Shown: positions 27,901 to 39,088, counted from the stretch's first letter. The stretch is DNA of 64,000 nucleotides from Pseudomonas haemolytica (GCF_009659625.1 NZ_VOIW01000001.1:186001-250000), one strand, 5' to 3'. Made by a program: numbers and translations. Notes: generated by a model not told the origin, from the sequence alone.

Positions 27901-28780
27901 GGTGCAGGCAGATGAAAACGCGCCGGACCCGCTGGCCGATATCGACCCTAAAAGCATTCCGGCGCTGGATATCGCTGTAGATCAACTGTTCCAGGGGCCG
28001 GACCTGATAGGCGCGTGGTCGCTGAGGATCCGTCCGACCGCCAAGGGCCTGGCCTTCAACAACCTCGACCTGGGCCTCAAGGGCCTGCAGCTCAAGGGCG
28101 CCGGCGGTTGGGAAGGTGCGCCGGGCGCCAGCAGCAGCTGGTACAAGGGCCGCCTGGACGGCAAGAACATTGCCGACGTGCTCAAGGGTTGGGGCTTTGC
28201 GCCTACGGTGACCAGCGAAGATTTCCACCTGGACGTGGATGGCCGTTGGCCGGGCTCGCCAGCCTGGGTCGGACCCAAGCGTTTCTCCGGCAGCCTGGAT
28301 GCGGCATTCCGTAAAGGTCAGTTCGTCGAAGTGGAGGGCGGCGCCCAGGCGTTGCGGGTGTTTGGCCTGCTCAACTTCAACTCCATTGGCCGGCGTTTGC
28401 GTTTGGACTTTTCCGACCTGCTGGGCAAGGGCTTGAGCTATGACCGGGTCAAGGGCTTGCTGGCCGCCAGTAATGGGGTGTTCGTGACCCGTGAGCCGAT
28501 CACCATGACCGGGCCCTCCACCAATCTGGAACTCAACGGTACCCTGGACCTGGTGGCTGATCGCGTCGACGCCAAGTTGCTGGTCACGTTGCCTGTGACC
28601 AACAACCTGCCGATCGCAGCGCTGATCGTCGGTGCTCCTGCCATTGGTGGTGCGCTGTTCCTGATCGATAAACTGATCGGTGACCGGGTTTCACGCTTCG
28701 CCAGTGTGCAATACAAGGTCCAAGGCCCCTGGAAGGATCCGAAAATCACCTTCGACAAGCCATTTGAAAAGCCAAACTGA
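24965..28780 (+). CDS. yhdP: YhdP-family AsmA-like envelope protein
   Basis: Very large (1271 residues) AsmA-superfamily protein anchored by one N-terminal membrane helix (FFAALTRWGLGLCALLLVLA) with most of the chain in the periplasm. The repeated alternation of short beta strands, the DUF3971 region and the AsmA-like C-terminus (LNFNSIGRRLRLDFSDLLGKG, ITMTGPSTNLELNGTLDLV) fit YhdP. E. coli YhdP moves phospholipid from inner to outer membrane with TamB and YdbH. The same gene order rng-yhdP-nitrilase-tldD is seen in enterics. Confidence 0.94.
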   Translation: MERLIRFFAALTRWGLGLCALLLVLAAVYVSLGRELTPLVAEYRAEIEAKAQAAVDTPLHIGSLEGRWSGFAPVLLAHDVMVGEGSSALRLDQVEVVPDMWASLMAREVRIAHLQVSGLQLSVKEDKDGRWTLQGLPVQDDQPLDPQQLLTRMQMVKRVSVLDSQVTLQPFDQAPVTVTYVGLSLHTGMSQQRLDARLTLPDGQPLAVNLRSRIRASQWKDAEFDAYLSLPQSDWAKWIPARLTQQWKLTQFKAGGEFWLSWAKGTVQSAAVRLNSPQVKGSYADRKPVHLENLALTAYLQRSDSGLKVLFDSLAMNIGETRWESRLQLQQSLATDKDQEVWKLQADRLDLTPITPLLNALAPLPDGFAKAVEHLKATGLLRNVLVDFRPQDTTDQKVSFAANLERVGFDAYFGAPAARNVSGSISGDLGHGELRMDSKDFSLHLFPIFAKPWQYIQANARLTWKLDKQGFTLIAPYIKVLGEEGKVAADFLIRLHFDHSQEDYMDLRVGMVDGDGRFTPKYLPAVLSPALDEWLRTAILKGAVDQGFFQYQGSLNHDALPASRNISLFFKVHDAELAFQPGWPHVNKVNGEVFVEESGVRILASKGQLLDTQVKDVYVNIPHAPAGKDSHLLLTGGFSGGLGDGLKILQEAPIGTASTFAGWKGEGDLQGSLDLDVPLAKGTEPKIVVDFKTDKARLQLAEPSLDLNQLKGDFRFDSAKGLSGQNISAQAFDRPITAQIFAEGRPGNISTRVTAKGQVTVKRLTDWLNVSQPLPVSGDIPYQLQVILDGADSQLMVNSNLKGVTVDLPAPFGMPASQGRDSTYRMTLQGAERRYWFDYGELANFTFAAPPDKFNDGRGELFLGDGDALLPGAKGLRIRGVLSELDIDPWKKLVDRYAGNDPGGNAKQLLSGADFKVGKLTGFGTQFDQVSLQLNRKPAAWGLQLDSQQAKGTVNLPDAKGAPIAVNLKYVKLPAVDPSVQADENAPDPLADIDPKSIPALDIAVDQLFQGPDLIGAWSLRIRPTAKGLAFNNLDLGLKGLQLKGAGGWEGAPGASSSWYKGRLDGKNIADVLKGWGFAPTVTSEDFHLDVDGRWPGSPAWVGPKRFSGSLDAAFRKGQFVEVEGGAQALRVFGLLNFNSIGRRLRLDFSDLLGKGLSYDRVKGLLAASNGVFVTREPITMTGPSTNLELNGTLDLVADRVDAKLLVTLPVTNNLPIAALIVGAPAIGGALFLIDKLIGDRVSRFASVQYKVQGPWKDPKITFDKPFEKPN

Positions 28781-28828
28781 GAGCCTGTGGAGTAGCATGG
28801 CCCGATGCCCTGTATGGAGTGTCGGCCC

Positions 28829-29677
28829 ATGTCCTTTGCGGTAATTCAAATGGTCAGCCAGAGTGACGTGCTGGCTAATCTCAGCCAGGCACGCCGCCTG
28901 CTGGAACAAGCGGCGGCGGGTGGCGCGAAACTCGTGGTCCTGCCAGAGAACTTCGCCGCCATGGGGCGCCGTGACGTGGCCGATATCGGCCGCGCCGAGG
29001 CATCGGGTGAAGGTCCGATCCTGCCATGGTTGAAACGGGCCGCCCGCGACCTCACCTTATGGATAGTGGCCGGCACGTTGCCGTTGCCACCCAGGGACCA
29101 ACCGAACGCCAAGTCCAACGCTTGCTCGCTGCTGATCAATAATCAGGGTGAAATCGTCGCTCGCTACGACAAACTCCACCTGTTTGATGTGGACGTAGCG
29201 GATGCTCGTGGTCGTTATCGCGAATCTGACGACTATGCTTTCGGAAGCAATGTGGTGGTGGCGGATACGCCAGTGGGCCGCTTGGGACTGACAGTGTGCT
29301 ACGACTTGCGTTTCCCCGAGCTGTACAGCGAACTGCGCGCGGCGGGGGCTGAATTGATTACCGCGCCCTCGGCCTTTACGGCGGTGACCGGGGCCGCCCA
29401 TTGGGATGTGCTGATTCGGGCGCGGGCCATCGAAACCCAGTGCTACCTGCTGGCGGCCGCTCAAGGTGGCGTGCACCCAGGCCCACGGGAAACCCATGGC
29501 CACGCGGCGATTGTCGACCCCTGGGGTCGGGTGCTGGCACAACAGGATCAAGGCGAAGCGGTGTTACTGGCCGAACGCGATAGCAGTGAACAGGCGTCGA
29601 TACGGGCGCGCATGCCGGTGGTCAACCATCGGCGCTTTTTCTCGCAGGGCGCGCAGCGGCCTGCTTCAGAACGATGA
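28829..29677 (+). CDS. Carbon-nitrogen hydrolase (nitrilase superfamily)
   Basis: C-N hydrolase of 282 residues, probably a deaminated-glutathione amidase (Nit1/YbeM type) or omega-amidase. The E-K-C triad is visible: E40 in [12 protein letters not shown]115 in [13 protein letters not shown]157 in [12 protein letters not shown] use the ATG at 28829 (MSFAVIQM); an in-frame ATG at 28805 would add eight residues. The exact substrate cannot be read from the sequence. Confidence 0.92.
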   Translation: MSFAVIQMVSQSDVLANLSQARRLLEQAAAGGAKLVVLPENFAAMGRRDVADIGRAEASGEGPILPWLKRAARDLTLWIVAGTLPLPPRDQPNAKSNACSLLINNQGEIVARYDKLHLFDVDVADARGRYRESDDYAFGSNVVVADTPVGRLGLTVCYDLRFPELYSELRAAGAELITAPSAFTAVTGAAHWDVLIRARAIETQCYLLAAAQGGVHPGPRETHGHAAIVDPWGRVLAQQDQGEAVLLAERDSSEQASIRARMPVVNHRRFFSQGAQRPASER

Positions 29678-29693
29678 ATTTAAGGCCAAACCT

Positions 29694-31136
29694 ATGAGCG
29701 AGTTGTTGTCCTCAGTCAGTGAACACCTCCTGGCACCCGGTGGCGTGACCATCGAAAATCTGCAAACCGTGCTGGGCGATCTGGCAGGGCCAGGTATCGA
29801 CGCGGCCGACCTGTATTTCCAGGGGCAGATTTCCGAGTCCTGGGCGCTGGAAGATGGCATCGTCAAGGAAGGCAGTTTCAACCTTGACCAAGGCGTAGGC
29901 GTGCGTGCGCAATCCGGTGAAAAAACCGGCTTTGCCTACAGCAATGCGATCACCTTGGAAGCCCTGGGCCTGGCGTCGCGTGCTGCACGCTCGATTTCCC
30001 GTGCCGGCCAGAACGGTACCGTGCAGGCATTCAGCACCCAGGACGTGGCGCAGTTGTATGCGCCGGATAACCCGCTGGAAGTGATCAGCCGTGCCGAAAA
30101 GGTCGAGCTGCTCAAGCGTGTCGACGCGGCTACCCGCGCCCTGGACCCGCGTATCCAGCAAGTGACCGTGAGCATGGCCGGCGTGTGGGAGCGCATCCTC
30201 GTTGCCTCAACCGATGGCGGGCTGGCGGCGGATGTGCGGCCGCTGGTGCGTTTCAATGTGAGTGTGATCGTTGAGCAGAACGGTCGCCGCGAGCGCGGTG
30301 GCCATGGCGGCGGCGGGCGCACTGACTATCGTTATTTCCTCGCTGACGACCGTGCCATGGGCTATGCCCGTGAGGCGTTGCGCCAGGCGTTGGTCAACCT
30401 GGAAGCGATCCCGGCGCCGGCCGGTACATTGCCGGTGGTGCTGGGCTCGGGTTGGTCCGGCGTGTTGCTCCACGAAGCCGTGGGCCATGGTCTGGAAGGC
30501 GACTTCAACCGCAAGGGCAGTTCTGCCTACAGTGGGCGTATGGGTGAGATGGTTGCGTCGAAGCTATGCACCATTGTCGATGACGGCACCTTGGCCGGTC
30601 GCCGTGGCTCGTTGAGCATCGATGACGAAGGCACGCCGACCGAGTGCACCACCCTGATCGAAAACGGCGTGCTCAAGGGCTATATGCAAGACAAGCTCAA
30701 TGCCCGCCTGATGGGCGTGGCGCGTACCGGTAACGGCCGTCGTGAATCCTACGCGCACCTGCCGATGCCGCGTATGACCAACACCTACATGCTCGGTGGC
30801 GAAAGCGATCCGGCGGAAATCATTGCCTCGGTGAAGCGCGGCATCTACTGCGCCAACCTCGGCGGTGGCCAGGTGGACATCACCAGTGGCAAGTTCGTGT
30901 TCTCCACCAGCGAGGCGTACCTGATCGAAGACGGCAAGATTACCGCGCCGGTCAAAGGGGCGACGTTGATTGGTAACGGGCCGGAAGCCATGAGCAAGGT
31001 GTCGATGGTCGGTAACGACCTGTCGCTGGACAGCGGTGTAGGCACGTGCGGGAAGGATGGGCAGTCGGTGCCGGTCGGCGTAGGCCAGCCAACCCTGAAA
31101 ATTGATGCGATCACCGTGGGTGGCACGGGGTCGTAG
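29694..31136 (+). CDS. tldD: Metalloprotease TldD
   Basis: Catalytic subunit of the TldD/TldE protease that trims unfolded peptides and processes modified peptides and antitoxins. The 480 residues hold the zinc motif [11 protein letters not shown] and the downstream metal-ligand region near the C-terminus ([22 protein letters not shown]: [19 protein letters not shown]). The start at 29694 is chosen because the longer frame runs inside the preceding hydrolase gene. Its partner PmbA is 0.7 kb downstream, beyond the convergent yjgA. Confidence 0.96.
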   Translation: MSELLSSVSEHLLAPGGVTIENLQTVLGDLAGPGIDAADLYFQGQISESWALEDGIVKEGSFNLDQGVGVRAQSGEKTGFAYSNAITLEALGLASRAARSISRAGQNGTVQAFSTQDVAQLYAPDNPLEVISRAEKVELLKRVDAATRALDPRIQQVTVSMAGVWERILVASTDGGLAADVRPLVRFNVSVIVEQNGRRERGGHGGGGRTDYRYFLADDRAMGYAREALRQALVNLEAIPAPAGTLPVVLGSGWSGVLLHEAVGHGLEGDFNRKGSSAYSGRMGEMVASKLCTIVDDGTLAGRRGSLSIDDEGTPTECTTLIENGVLKGYMQDKLNARLMGVARTGNGRRESYAHLPMPRMTNTYMLGGESDPAEIIASVKRGIYCANLGGGQVDITSGKFVFSTSEAYLIEDGKITAPVKGATLIGNGPEAMSKVSMVGNDLSLDSGVGTCGKDGQSVPVGVGQPTLKIDAITVGGTGS

Positions 31137-31146
31137 GGCCGGGAGC

Positions 31147-31173
31147 TTCGGGTGGCGAAGACCGCCACCCGGG
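31147..31173. terminator. Hairpin between convergent tldD and yjgA
   Basis: CGGGTGGC (31149-31156) and GCCACCCG (31164-31171) form an 8-bp stem. There is no strong T run on either side, so termination strength is uncertain. Confidence 0.55.
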
Positions 31174-31181
31174 GAAGAGGA

Positions 31182-31703
31182 TCAGCGCAGACCGCGTTGA
31201 GTCTCGTCCAGCTCACGGATGTACTTGAAGATTTTACGGCTGGTGGCCGGCGCTTTGTTATGCGCCAGTTCGTGCTGGGCCTGACGGATCAGGGAGCGCA
31301 GTTGCTGGCGGTCCGCATCCGGGTAGTCCATCACGAATTTCTCCAGCACGGCGTCATCGCCCGCGATCAGGCGGTCACGCCAACGTTCCAGGTTATGGAA
31401 GCGTTCGTTGTACTGGCGCGTGGAGGCATCGGTTTGATCAAGCAAGGCCAGAATGGCGTCAGTGTCCTGATCGCGCATCAGTTTGCCGATAAACATGATG
31501 TGCCTTTTACGCGCGATATTCGCGCTGTGCTTGGGCGCATCTGCCAGGGCCCGGCGCATTTCGTCGGTCAGTGGCAGTTTTGCAATCAAGTCGGGCTTGA
31601 GCGTTGTAAGGCGCTCGCCGAGGTCAACCAGCGCATGCAGCTCGCGTTTGACCTGGGTTTTGCTTTTCTCCCCATCGAGGGAGTCGTCGTAAGAATCAAC
31701 CAT
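31182..31703 (-). CDS. yjgA: DUF615 ribosome-associated protein YjgA (DarP)
   Basis: 173-residue charged, helical protein of the YjgA/DUF615 family, associated with late 50S subunit assembly. Diagnostic parts are [33 protein letters not shown] and the C-terminal [15 protein letters not shown]. The ATG at 31703 (MVDSYDDS) is preferred to one five codons earlier. It is the only minus-strand gene between tldD and pmbA, the arrangement known in other pseudomonads. Confidence 0.93.
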   Translation of the reverse strand: MVDSYDDSLDGEKSKTQVKRELHALVDLGERLTTLKPDLIAKLPLTDEMRRALADAPKHSANIARKRHIMFIGKLMRDQDTDAILALLDQTDASTRQYNERFHNLERWRDRLIAGDDAVLEKFVMDYPDADRQQLRSLIRQAQHELAHNKAPATSRKIFKYIRELDETQRGLR

Positions 31704-31811
31704 GGTGGCAGTCCGCAAAGAAACGCCGCCATGATAACCAGTCGGGGGCCGCTTGTCCGGCCCGGTCGCTCGATGGCCTTAACCGAAAGCAGAATTTGAG
31801 TGGAGAAAACC

Positions 31812-33158
31812 ATGAGTGCAGCCCAAAGCGTCGGTCCGCAAGCGTTACCGGCACTGCAGGAACAAGTCGAGCAGATCCTTGCCGAGGCCAAGCGCCAGGG
31901 AGCCAGTGCCTGTGAAGTGGCGGTGTCGCTGGAGCAGGGCCTGTCGACTTCGGTGCGTCAGCGGGAAGTGGAAACGGTTGAATTCAATCGCGACCAGGGG
32001 TTCGGTATCACCTTGTACGCAGGCCAGCGCAAGGGCTCGGCCAGCACCTCGGCCAGTGGTCCGGAGGCCATTCGCGAGACCGTAGCCGCAGCATTGGCGA
32101 TTGCCAAGCACACTTCCGAAGATGAAAGTTCGGGGCTGGCCGACAAGGCACTGATGGCCAGGGAAGTACAGGACTTCGATTTGTTCCATGCCTGGGACAT
32201 CACCCCTGAGCAAGCCATCGAGCAAGCGCTGATCTGCGAAGCGGCGGCCTTCGATGCCGACTCCCGGATCAAGAATGCTGACGGCACCACGCTGAGCACC
32301 CACCAGGGTTGTCGCGTATACGGCAACAGCAATGGTTTTATCGGCGGCTCTGCGTCCACGCGTCACAGCCTCAGTTGCGTGATGATCGCCGAGGCGAATG
32401 GCCAGATGCAGCGTGATTACTGGTATGACGTGAATCGCCAGGGCGATTTGTTGGCCGACCCCGTGAGCATTGGCCAGCGTGCCGCGCAACGAGCCGCCAG
32501 CCGCCTGGGCGCACGCCCGGTGCCAACATGCGAAGTGCCGGTGCTGTTTTCCGCAGAGTTGGCCGGTGGTTTGTTCGGCAGCTTCCTGGGGGCGATTTCC
32601 GGTGGCAACCTGTACCGCAAATCTTCGTTCCTTGAAGGCGCAATCGGCCAGAAGCTGTTTCCTGAGTGGCTGACCATTGACGAGCGCCCGCACCTGATGC
32701 GTGCCATGGGCAGTTCGTCGTTTGACGGCGATGGCCTGGCGACCTATGCCAAGCCGTTTGTCGAGAAGGGCGAGTTGGTCTCCTATGTATTGGGCACTTA
32801 TGCAGGTCGCAAGCTTGGCCTGCCAAGTACCGCCAACTCCGGCGGCGTGCACAACCTGTTCGTGACCCATGGCGATGAAGACCAGGCTGCGTTGTTGCGG
32901 CGTATGGGACGTGGGTTGCTGGTGACTGAATTGATGGGCCATGGCCTGAATATGGTCACGGGTGATTACTCCCGTGGCGCGGCGGGATTCTGGGTGGAAA
33001 ACGGCGAAATTCAATTCGCCGTCCAGGAAGTGACGATCGCCGGCAATATGCGCGATATGTTCAAGCAGATCGTTGCCGTGGGTAATGACTTGGAGCTGCG
33101 CAGTAACATCCGTACAGGTTCCGTGCTTATCGAGCGGATGACTGTCGCTGGTAGCTAA
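31812..33158 (+). CDS. pmbA: Metalloprotease PmbA (TldE)
   Basis: Non-zinc partner of TldD, needed for microcin maturation and CcdA degradation in E. coli. The 448 residues lack the HExxxH motif, as expected, and contain VYGNSNGFIGGSASTRHSLS, GSSSFDGDGLATY and LMGHGLNMVTGDYSRGAAGFW, typical of TldE. The ATG at 31812 is chosen over a GTG four codons upstream. A strong terminator follows. Confidence 0.96.
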   Translation: MSAAQSVGPQALPALQEQVEQILAEAKRQGASACEVAVSLEQGLSTSVRQREVETVEFNRDQGFGITLYAGQRKGSASTSASGPEAIRETVAAALAIAKHTSEDESSGLADKALMAREVQDFDLFHAWDITPEQAIEQALICEAAAFDADSRIKNADGTTLSTHQGCRVYGNSNGFIGGSASTRHSLSCVMIAEANGQMQRDYWYDVNRQGDLLADPVSIGQRAAQRAASRLGARPVPTCEVPVLFSAELAGGLFGSFLGAISGGNLYRKSSFLEGAIGQKLFPEWLTIDERPHLMRAMGSSSFDGDGLATYAKPFVEKGELVSYVLGTYAGRKLGLPSTANSGGVHNLFVTHGDEDQAALLRRMGRGLLVTELMGHGLNMVTGDYSRGAAGFWVENGEIQFAVQEVTIAGNMRDMFKQIVAVGNDLELRSNIRTGSVLIERMTVAGS

Positions 33159-33175
33159 CCTCTCCAGCACTCAAT

Positions 33176-33213
33176 AAAAGGCGCGCCATCCTCAGGATGG
33201 CGCGCCTTTTTTT
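33176..33213 (+). terminator. Rho-independent terminator after pmbA
   Basis: Near-perfect stem AAGGCGCGCCATCC / GGATGGCGCGCCTT followed by a long T run. It insulates pmbA from the Fur-regulated operon. Confidence 0.93.
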
Positions 33214-33256
33214 ATGGCCATGTCACAGGCGGATTAACTCTGCGCACTTGTTTTGA

Positions 33257-33290
33257 TTCTCAATATCATTTAATAATAAATATCATTACC
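33257..33290 (+). promoter_or_regulatory. Fur box upstream of fagA
   Basis: The AT-rich stretch contains two AATATCATT-like units (33261-33269 and 33279-33287) around TAATAAT, resembling overlapping Fur hexamers (GATAAT and inverse ATTATC). It lies 16-49 bases before fagA. The orthologous P. aeruginosa operon is Fur-regulated, which supports the call. Confidence 0.75.
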
Positions 33291-33305
33291 GAATGAGTAT
33301 GGATC

Positions 33306-33693
33306 ATGAGTTCTGTCCTGCATGAGGATCCTTACCTGGAGAGCTGGCGTTGGATGAGTCGCCAGATTCGCTGCGGCCTCGATCCCAATGAGCCGCGCCT
33401 CATCGAGCATTACCTCAATGAAGGTCGATACCTGGCATGTTGTACCGCGACCCATCCGTGGACGATCGCCGAAACTTCATTCCGCTTGCTGATCGACACC
33501 GCCAGCGATATCGCGCTGCCCTGGCATTGGCGTTCGATGTGCCTGGATCAAGCCTGGCGACCATTACGCGACCTGGAAAAACTTTCCCACTGTGCCTGCC
33601 GCCTCAAGCGCTGGCAGACCTTTGCCTGGCAATTGGCGACCTGCCAATTGCTGCCATCAATTTCTCACTCCGACTTGGTGCAAGGATCTTCCG

Positions 33694-33701
<8 letters not shown>
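33306..33701 (+). CDS. fagA: FagA (Fur-associated gene A)
   Basis: 131-residue protein heading the fagA-fumC-orfX-sodA operon known from P. aeruginosa. I see no enzyme motif: the chain is Trp/Cys/His-rich (ESWRWMSRQIRCG, CCTATHPWTIAE, WHWRSMCLDQAW, HCACRLKRWQTF) with a helical look. Three cysteines are in CC and CAC groups, so metal or cluster binding is possible but speculative. The Fur box implies expression under iron limitation. Its end overlaps the fumC start by eight bases. Confidence 0.85.
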
Positions 33702-35070
<1,369 letters not shown>

Positions 35071-35097
35071 TCAACGACCCTGCTTTGGAGGCTCACC

Positions 35098-35526
35098 ATG
35101 GAGCACTGGAAACGCACGATCGAACGGGCCAATCGCTGCTTTATGGCGGGTGAGCTGGTTGACGCCCGCGAGGCCTATTTGCAAGCCCTGGCCCTGGCGC
35201 AAGTGTTGTTCGAGCGCTGGGCGGATGCCGACGAAGCAGTGGCGGCTTGTGTCATTTCCCATCACAACCTGGCGGACCTGCACTTGCGTCTGAACCAGCC
35301 TGAGGAAAGCGCGGAATACCTCTGCGCCATCCACCAGTGCCTGCTGCAGACCATGCAGGACCCGCGCCTAAGCCCGCAACTGCGCGAGGCGGCGTTGCGT
35401 CAGAGCAGCAAGACCTATGTTGAGTTGTTGAACTTCATCAGCGATCACGGCGAGTACCCGCGCACCCATCGCTTGCTGGGCGCTGCGGCGCCGCAATCGA
35501 CCACGTCTCAATACGGAGCACATTGA
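35098..35526 (+). CDS. OrfX of the fumC-sodA operon, unknown function
   Basis: 142-residue helical protein between fumC and sodA. The sequence reads like TPR-type helix pairs ([60 protein letters not shown], then a third pair with LLQTM and LREAAL), suggesting a protein-interaction role. No catalytic motif is seen. It starts 27 bases after fumC and ends one base before the sodA ATG. Conserved in pseudomonads as OrfX. Confidence 0.85.
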   Translation: MEHWKRTIERANRCFMAGELVDAREAYLQALALAQVLFERWADADEAVAACVISHHNLADLHLRLNQPEESAEYLCAIHQCLLQTMQDPRLSPQLREAALRQSSKTYVELLNFISDHGEYPRTHRLLGAAAPQSTTSQYGAH

Positions 35527-35527
35527 T

Positions 35528-36139
35528 ATGACCTACACCTTGCCGGCTTTGCCTTACGCTTACGACGCCCTTGAGCCGCATATCGATGCGCAAACCATGG
35601 AGATTCACTACACCAAGCACCATCAGACCTATATCAACAACCTCAATGCTGCGGTAGAGGGCACTGAGTTCGCCGGTTGGCCGGTGGAAAAACTGGTTTC
35701 CAGCGTCCAGCAACTGCCGGAAAAGCTACGTGCTGCGGTGATCAACCAAGGCGGCGGGCACGCGAACCATTCATTGTTCTGGGCCGTCATGTCGCCCAAA
35801 GGCGGCGGTAAGCCGGAAGGAGCGCTGGGCGAGGCCATCGATGCGCAACTGGGCGGTTATGACAGTTTCAAGGAAGCTTTCACCAAGGCCGCGTTGACCC
35901 GTTTCGGCAGCGGCTGGGCCTGGCTGAGCGTCACCCCGCAAAAAACACTGGTTGTGGAAAGCAGCGGCAACCAGGACAGCCCACTGATGAGCGGTAACAC
36001 GCCTATCCTCGGCCTGGACGTCTGGGAGCACGCTTATTACCTGCTGTACCAGAACCGCCGTCCCGAATACATCAATGCCTTCTACAGTGTCATCAACTGG
36101 CCGGAAGTCGCTGCACGCTACCAGGCCGCCTTGGCCTGA
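35528..36139 (+). CDS. sodA: Manganese superoxide dismutase
   Basis: Mn-type SOD, 203 residues. Metal ligands are H27 ([11 protein letters not shown]), H81 ([10 protein letters not shown]), D164 and H168 (LDVWEHAYY). The SGNQDSPL segment is the form usual for Mn rather than Fe enzymes. It is the fourth gene of the Fur-controlled operon, which would give superoxide defence without iron. Confidence 0.97.
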   Translation: MTYTLPALPYAYDALEPHIDAQTMEIHYTKHHQTYINNLNAAVEGTEFAGWPVEKLVSSVQQLPEKLRAAVINQGGGHANHSLFWAVMSPKGGGKPEGALGEAIDAQLGGYDSFKEAFTKAALTRFGSGWAWLSVTPQKTLVVESSGNQDSPLMSGNTPILGLDVWEHAYYLLYQNRRPEYINAFYSVINWPEVAARYQAALA

Positions 36140-36170
36140 TATTCCTCTATAACAAGATCTAAGGCCGACT

Positions 36171-37064
36171 ATGGGCACTGAAACACTGGCGATCAGTAGC
36201 GTGCGAATGTTTCGTTATGCGTTTGGTTCGCTGCTGCTATTGGCAGGTACTGCGTTGCTGGTGGCCCATGGGCTGGCCTGGTTGAACCTTGAGCCACGCA
36301 TTCTGCGCGCTTTGCAGGGCGGTGCGATCTGCGCGCTCGGCACGGCGCTGGGCGCCGTGCCGGTCTTGGTGATCCGGCGGATGCCGATAGCGTTGAGCGA
36401 TACCTTGTTGGGCTTCGGCGGTGGTGTGATGCTGGCGGCGACCGCCTTTTCGCTGGTCGTGCCAGGTATTACCGCGGCTGAAAGCCTGGGTCTTTCGCCC
36501 TGGGGCGCGGGGGGGCTGATCAGCTTCGGCATCATGCTGGGGGCGTTCGGTCTGTACCTTGTGGACCGCAAGGTCTCCGGTGCCAGCCCGGAAATGTTGG
36601 TGGGTACGCCGGATAAACCCGTAATCCCACCACGTATTTGGCTATTTGTGTTTGCCATCATCGCTCACAACATTCCTGAAGGGATGGCCGTAGGCGTCTC
36701 CGCAGGTGGCGGTATGCCGGATGCTGACAGCCTGGCCATGGGCATTGCCTTGCAGGACGTACCAGAGGGCCTGGTGATTGCGTTGGTGCTGGCTGGGGCG
36801 GGGATGTCGCGGGTCAAAGCGTTCTTGATCGGCGCTGCGTCAGGCTTGGTCGAGCCAGTATTTGCGGTGCTTTGTGCGTGGTTGGTGAGTCTGGCTGAAG
36901 TTCTATTGCCCTTGGGCCTGGCGCTGGCGGCTGGCGCAATGCTGTTGGTGGTCACTCACGAAGTGATCCCCGAGTCGCGCCGAAATGGTCACGAAAAGCT
37001 CGCCAGCCTGGGACTGTGTATCGGGTTTTGCCTGATGATGGTGATGGATACGGCGCTGGGATGA
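36171..37064 (+). CDS. ZIP-family metal transporter
   Basis: 297-residue ZIP transporter with about eight membrane helices. The metal path residues are in HNIPEGMAVGVSAG and QDVPEGLVIALVLAG. It begins 31 bases after sodA with no terminator between, so it is probably in the same Fur-controlled transcript. Import of manganese to metallate SodA is the simplest reading; zinc or iron are alternatives not excluded by sequence. Confidence 0.9.
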   Translation: MGTETLAISSVRMFRYAFGSLLLLAGTALLVAHGLAWLNLEPRILRALQGGAICALGTALGAVPVLVIRRMPIALSDTLLGFGGGVMLAATAFSLVVPGITAAESLGLSPWGAGGLISFGIMLGAFGLYLVDRKVSGASPEMLVGTPDKPVIPPRIWLFVFAIIAHNIPEGMAVGVSAGGGMPDADSLAMGIALQDVPEGLVIALVLAGAGMSRVKAFLIGAASGLVEPVFAVLCAWLVSLAEVLLPLGLALAAGAMLLVVTHEVIPESRRNGHEKLASLGLCIGFCLMMVMDTALG

Positions 37065-37085
37065 AGCTCATTCCTACACCAGCGG

Positions 37086-37358
37086 TTATTCACCTTCGTC
37101 GAAGTAGTTATTGATCAGCGCAACCAATGCGTCCATCGCCTCTTGCTCTTGTTCACCTTCGGTCTTCAGGTGAATCGTGGTGCCTTTGCCCGCCGCCAGC
37201 ATCATCATCGCCATGATGCTTTTGCCGTCGACCATGGATTCCGGTGTACGCCCAGCCCGGATCTGGCAAGGGAACTGCCCGGCCACGCCGACGAATTTGG
37301 CCGAGGCGCGGGCGTGCAGGCCCAGCTTGTTGATGATTTCAATTTCCAGAGCGGGCAT
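37086..37358 (-). CDS. ptsO: Nitrogen-PTS phosphocarrier NPr
   Basis: HPr-like phosphocarrier of PTS-Ntr, 90 residues, shuttling phosphate from PtsP to PtsN. The phospho-accepting histidine is H15 in NKLGLHARASAKFV, and the regulatory serine region is DGKSIMAMMMLAA. Last gene of the minus-strand npr-rapZ-ptsN-hpf-rpoN group, 15 bases after rapZ. Confidence 0.96.
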   Translation of the reverse strand: MPALEIEIINKLGLHARASAKFVGVAGQFPCQIRAGRTPESMVDGKSIMAMMMLAAGKGTTIHLKTEGEQEQEAMDALVALINNYFDEGE

Positions 37359-37373
37359 CGCGCAGGTGTTCCT

Positions 37374-38231
37374 TCAGCTAAGGTCGCGGTGGCGGACCTG
37401 GACGTTCTTGAGGGTTTGTTGCAGCACCTGGCCCAGCCGCTCAGTCAAATAGACGGAGCGGTGGTGGCCACCGGTGCAGCCAATGGCAATGGTGACATAG
37501 GCCCGATTGCTCGCGGCAAAACGTGGCAACCATTTGAGCAGGTAGCTGGAGATGTCCTGGAACATCTCTTCCACATCCGCTTGTGCAGCCAGGTAGTCGA
37601 CCACTGGTTGGTCCAGGCCGGACTGATCGCGCAACTCCGGCTTCCAATAGGGGTTGGGCAGGCAGCGCACGTCGAACACCAGGTCGGCATCTACCGGCAT
37701 GCCACGCTTGAAGCCAAATGACTCGACCAGAAACGCCGTCCCAGGCTCTGGCTGGTTCAACAGGCGCAGCTTGATCGCATCGCGCAGTTGATACAGGTTC
37801 AGATTGGTGGTGTTGATTTTCAGGTCGGCCAAATCAATGATCGGCCCCAGCAGTTTGGTTTCGTCCTCGATGGCTTCGGCGAGGGAGCGGTTGGCGCTGC
37901 TGAGTGGGTGACGCCGACGGGTTTCGGAGAAACGCTTGAGCAGGGTTTCTTCGTCGGCATCCAAATACAGCACATCGCAATGAATGTGCTTGGCGCGCAC
38001 TTCTTCGAGCAGTTCCGGGAACCGCGAGAGGTGGCTGGGCAGGTTGCGGGCATCGATAGACACGGCAACCAGCGGTTGTGCCAATTCGGTGTGGATCAGG
38101 GCACGCTCCGCCAGTTCGGGCAGCAGGCCGGCGGGTAGGTTGTCGATGCAATAGAAACCGTTGTCCTCAAGAACGTTGAGGGCAGTGCTTTTACCTGAGC
38201 CGGAACGGCCGCTGACGATGATCAAACGCAT
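37374..38231 (-). CDS. rapZ: RNase adapter / nucleotide-binding protein RapZ
   Basis: 285-residue P-loop protein (Walker A GRSGSGKS, residues 8-15) with the conserved C-terminal domain ([38 protein letters not shown]). In E. coli it directs RNase E to the sRNA GlmZ and controls GlmS; in Pseudomonas the sRNA targets differ or are unknown. It begins two bases after ptsN ends. Confidence 0.95.
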   Translation of the reverse strand: MRLIIVSGRSGSGKSTALNVLEDNGFYCIDNLPAGLLPELAERALIHTELAQPLVAVSIDARNLPSHLSRFPELLEEVRAKHIHCDVLYLDADEETLLKRFSETRRRHPLSSANRSLAEAIEDETKLLGPIIDLADLKINTTNLNLYQLRDAIKLRLLNQPEPGTAFLVESFGFKRGMPVDADLVFDVRCLPNPYWKPELRDQSGLDQPVVDYLAAQADVEEMFQDISSYLLKWLPRFAASNRAYVTIAIGCTGGHHRSVYLTERLGQVLQQTLKNVQVRHRDLS

Positions 38232-38233
38232 GA

Positions 38234-38698
38234 TTACTGCCCGCTTTGTTCATCCAGGACGACCTGATAGAGCGCCTCATTACTCTCGGCGCTGCGCAGC
38301 TTTTCGCGTACTTCCTTGCGGTCGAGCATGCTGGCGATCTGCCGGAGCAGTTCCAGGTGCGCATCGGTGGCGGCTTGCGGGACCAGCAGGACGAACAGCA
38401 GGTCGACCGGGGCACCGTCGATGGCGTCGAAATCAATAGGTTTTTCAAGGTGCAGCAGCGCACTGACAGGTGTTTCGCAACCTTGCAGGCGGCAGTGAGG
38501 AATGGCAATGCCGTTGCCAAAACCGGTCGAACCGAGTTTTTCACGGGCAATCAGAGCCTCGTACACATCTTGCATCTCCAGTTCAGGCACTTGGCTGCTG
38601 ATCAGGTTGGCAATTTGCTCGAGGGCTTTCTTCTTGCTGCCACCCGGCGCGTTCACAAGTGAACGGCCGGGGGTCAGGATGGTTTCAAGTCGGATCAT
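38234..38698 (-). CDS. ptsN: PTS-Ntr EIIA component
   Basis: 154-residue EIIA(Ntr) regulator controlling nitrogen/carbon and K+ responses. The phosphorylation site is H68 in [11 protein letters not shown]. The fold is PTS EIIA type 2. No phosphoryl transfer to a sugar is expected. It lies between hpf and rapZ with tight spacing. Confidence 0.96.
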   Translation of the reverse strand: MIRLETILTPGRSLVNAPGGSKKKALEQIANLISSQVPELEMQDVYEALIAREKLGSTGFGNGIAIPHCRLQGCETPVSALLHLEKPIDFDAIDGAPVDLLFVLLVPQAATDAHLELLRQIASMLDRKEVREKLRSAESNEALYQVVLDEQSGQ

Positions 38699-38708
38699 GG
38701 GGGGAGAG

Positions 38709-39014
38709 TTAACGACCTGTACCTTGCATCAGGTGCAGATTCTTTTCCTTATGCTTTATGAGTTGGCGGTCGAGCTTGTCGTAGAGCGAGTCAATCGCTG
38801 CGTACATGTCTTCATGTTCCGCATTGGCGACGAGCTTGGCATTCGGTACGTGCAGGGTGGCCTCGATTTTCTGCTTGAGCTTATCGACCTCCATGATGAC
38901 CTGCACGTTGGTGATCTTGTCAAAATGCCCCGCAAGCTTGTTCAGCTTGCTCTCGGTGTACTCACGCAGGGGTTTGGTGACTTCCAGCTGGTGTCCACTG
39001 ATGTTGACTTGCAT
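38709..39014 (-). CDS. hpf: Short hibernation-promoting factor (sigma-54 modulation family)
   Basis: 101-residue ribosome hibernation factor. MQVNISGHQLEVTKPLREY, KLNKLAGHFDKITNVQVIME and ANAEHEDMYAAIDSLYDKLDRQL give the beta-alpha fold of YfiA/HPF. There is no long C-terminal dimerisation domain, so it is the short form. The ATG at 39014 is chosen since upstream residues have no family match. Directly follows rpoN. Confidence 0.94.
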   Translation of the reverse strand: MQVNISGHQLEVTKPLREYTESKLNKLAGHFDKITNVQVIMEVDKLKQKIEATLHVPNAKLVANAEHEDMYAAIDSLYDKLDRQLIKHKEKNLHLMQGTGR

Positions 39015-39088
39015 ACAGCTTCTCCTTCGTTGCCAGTGCATAAAGCGGCAGGCAAGACGCCTGCCACTGGAACGCTGTGGCCTGCCCG

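Noticed and set aside
37374..38231. GlmZ/GlmY-like sRNA near rapZ
   Set aside because: No intergenic space large enough in this operon and no matching structure seen.
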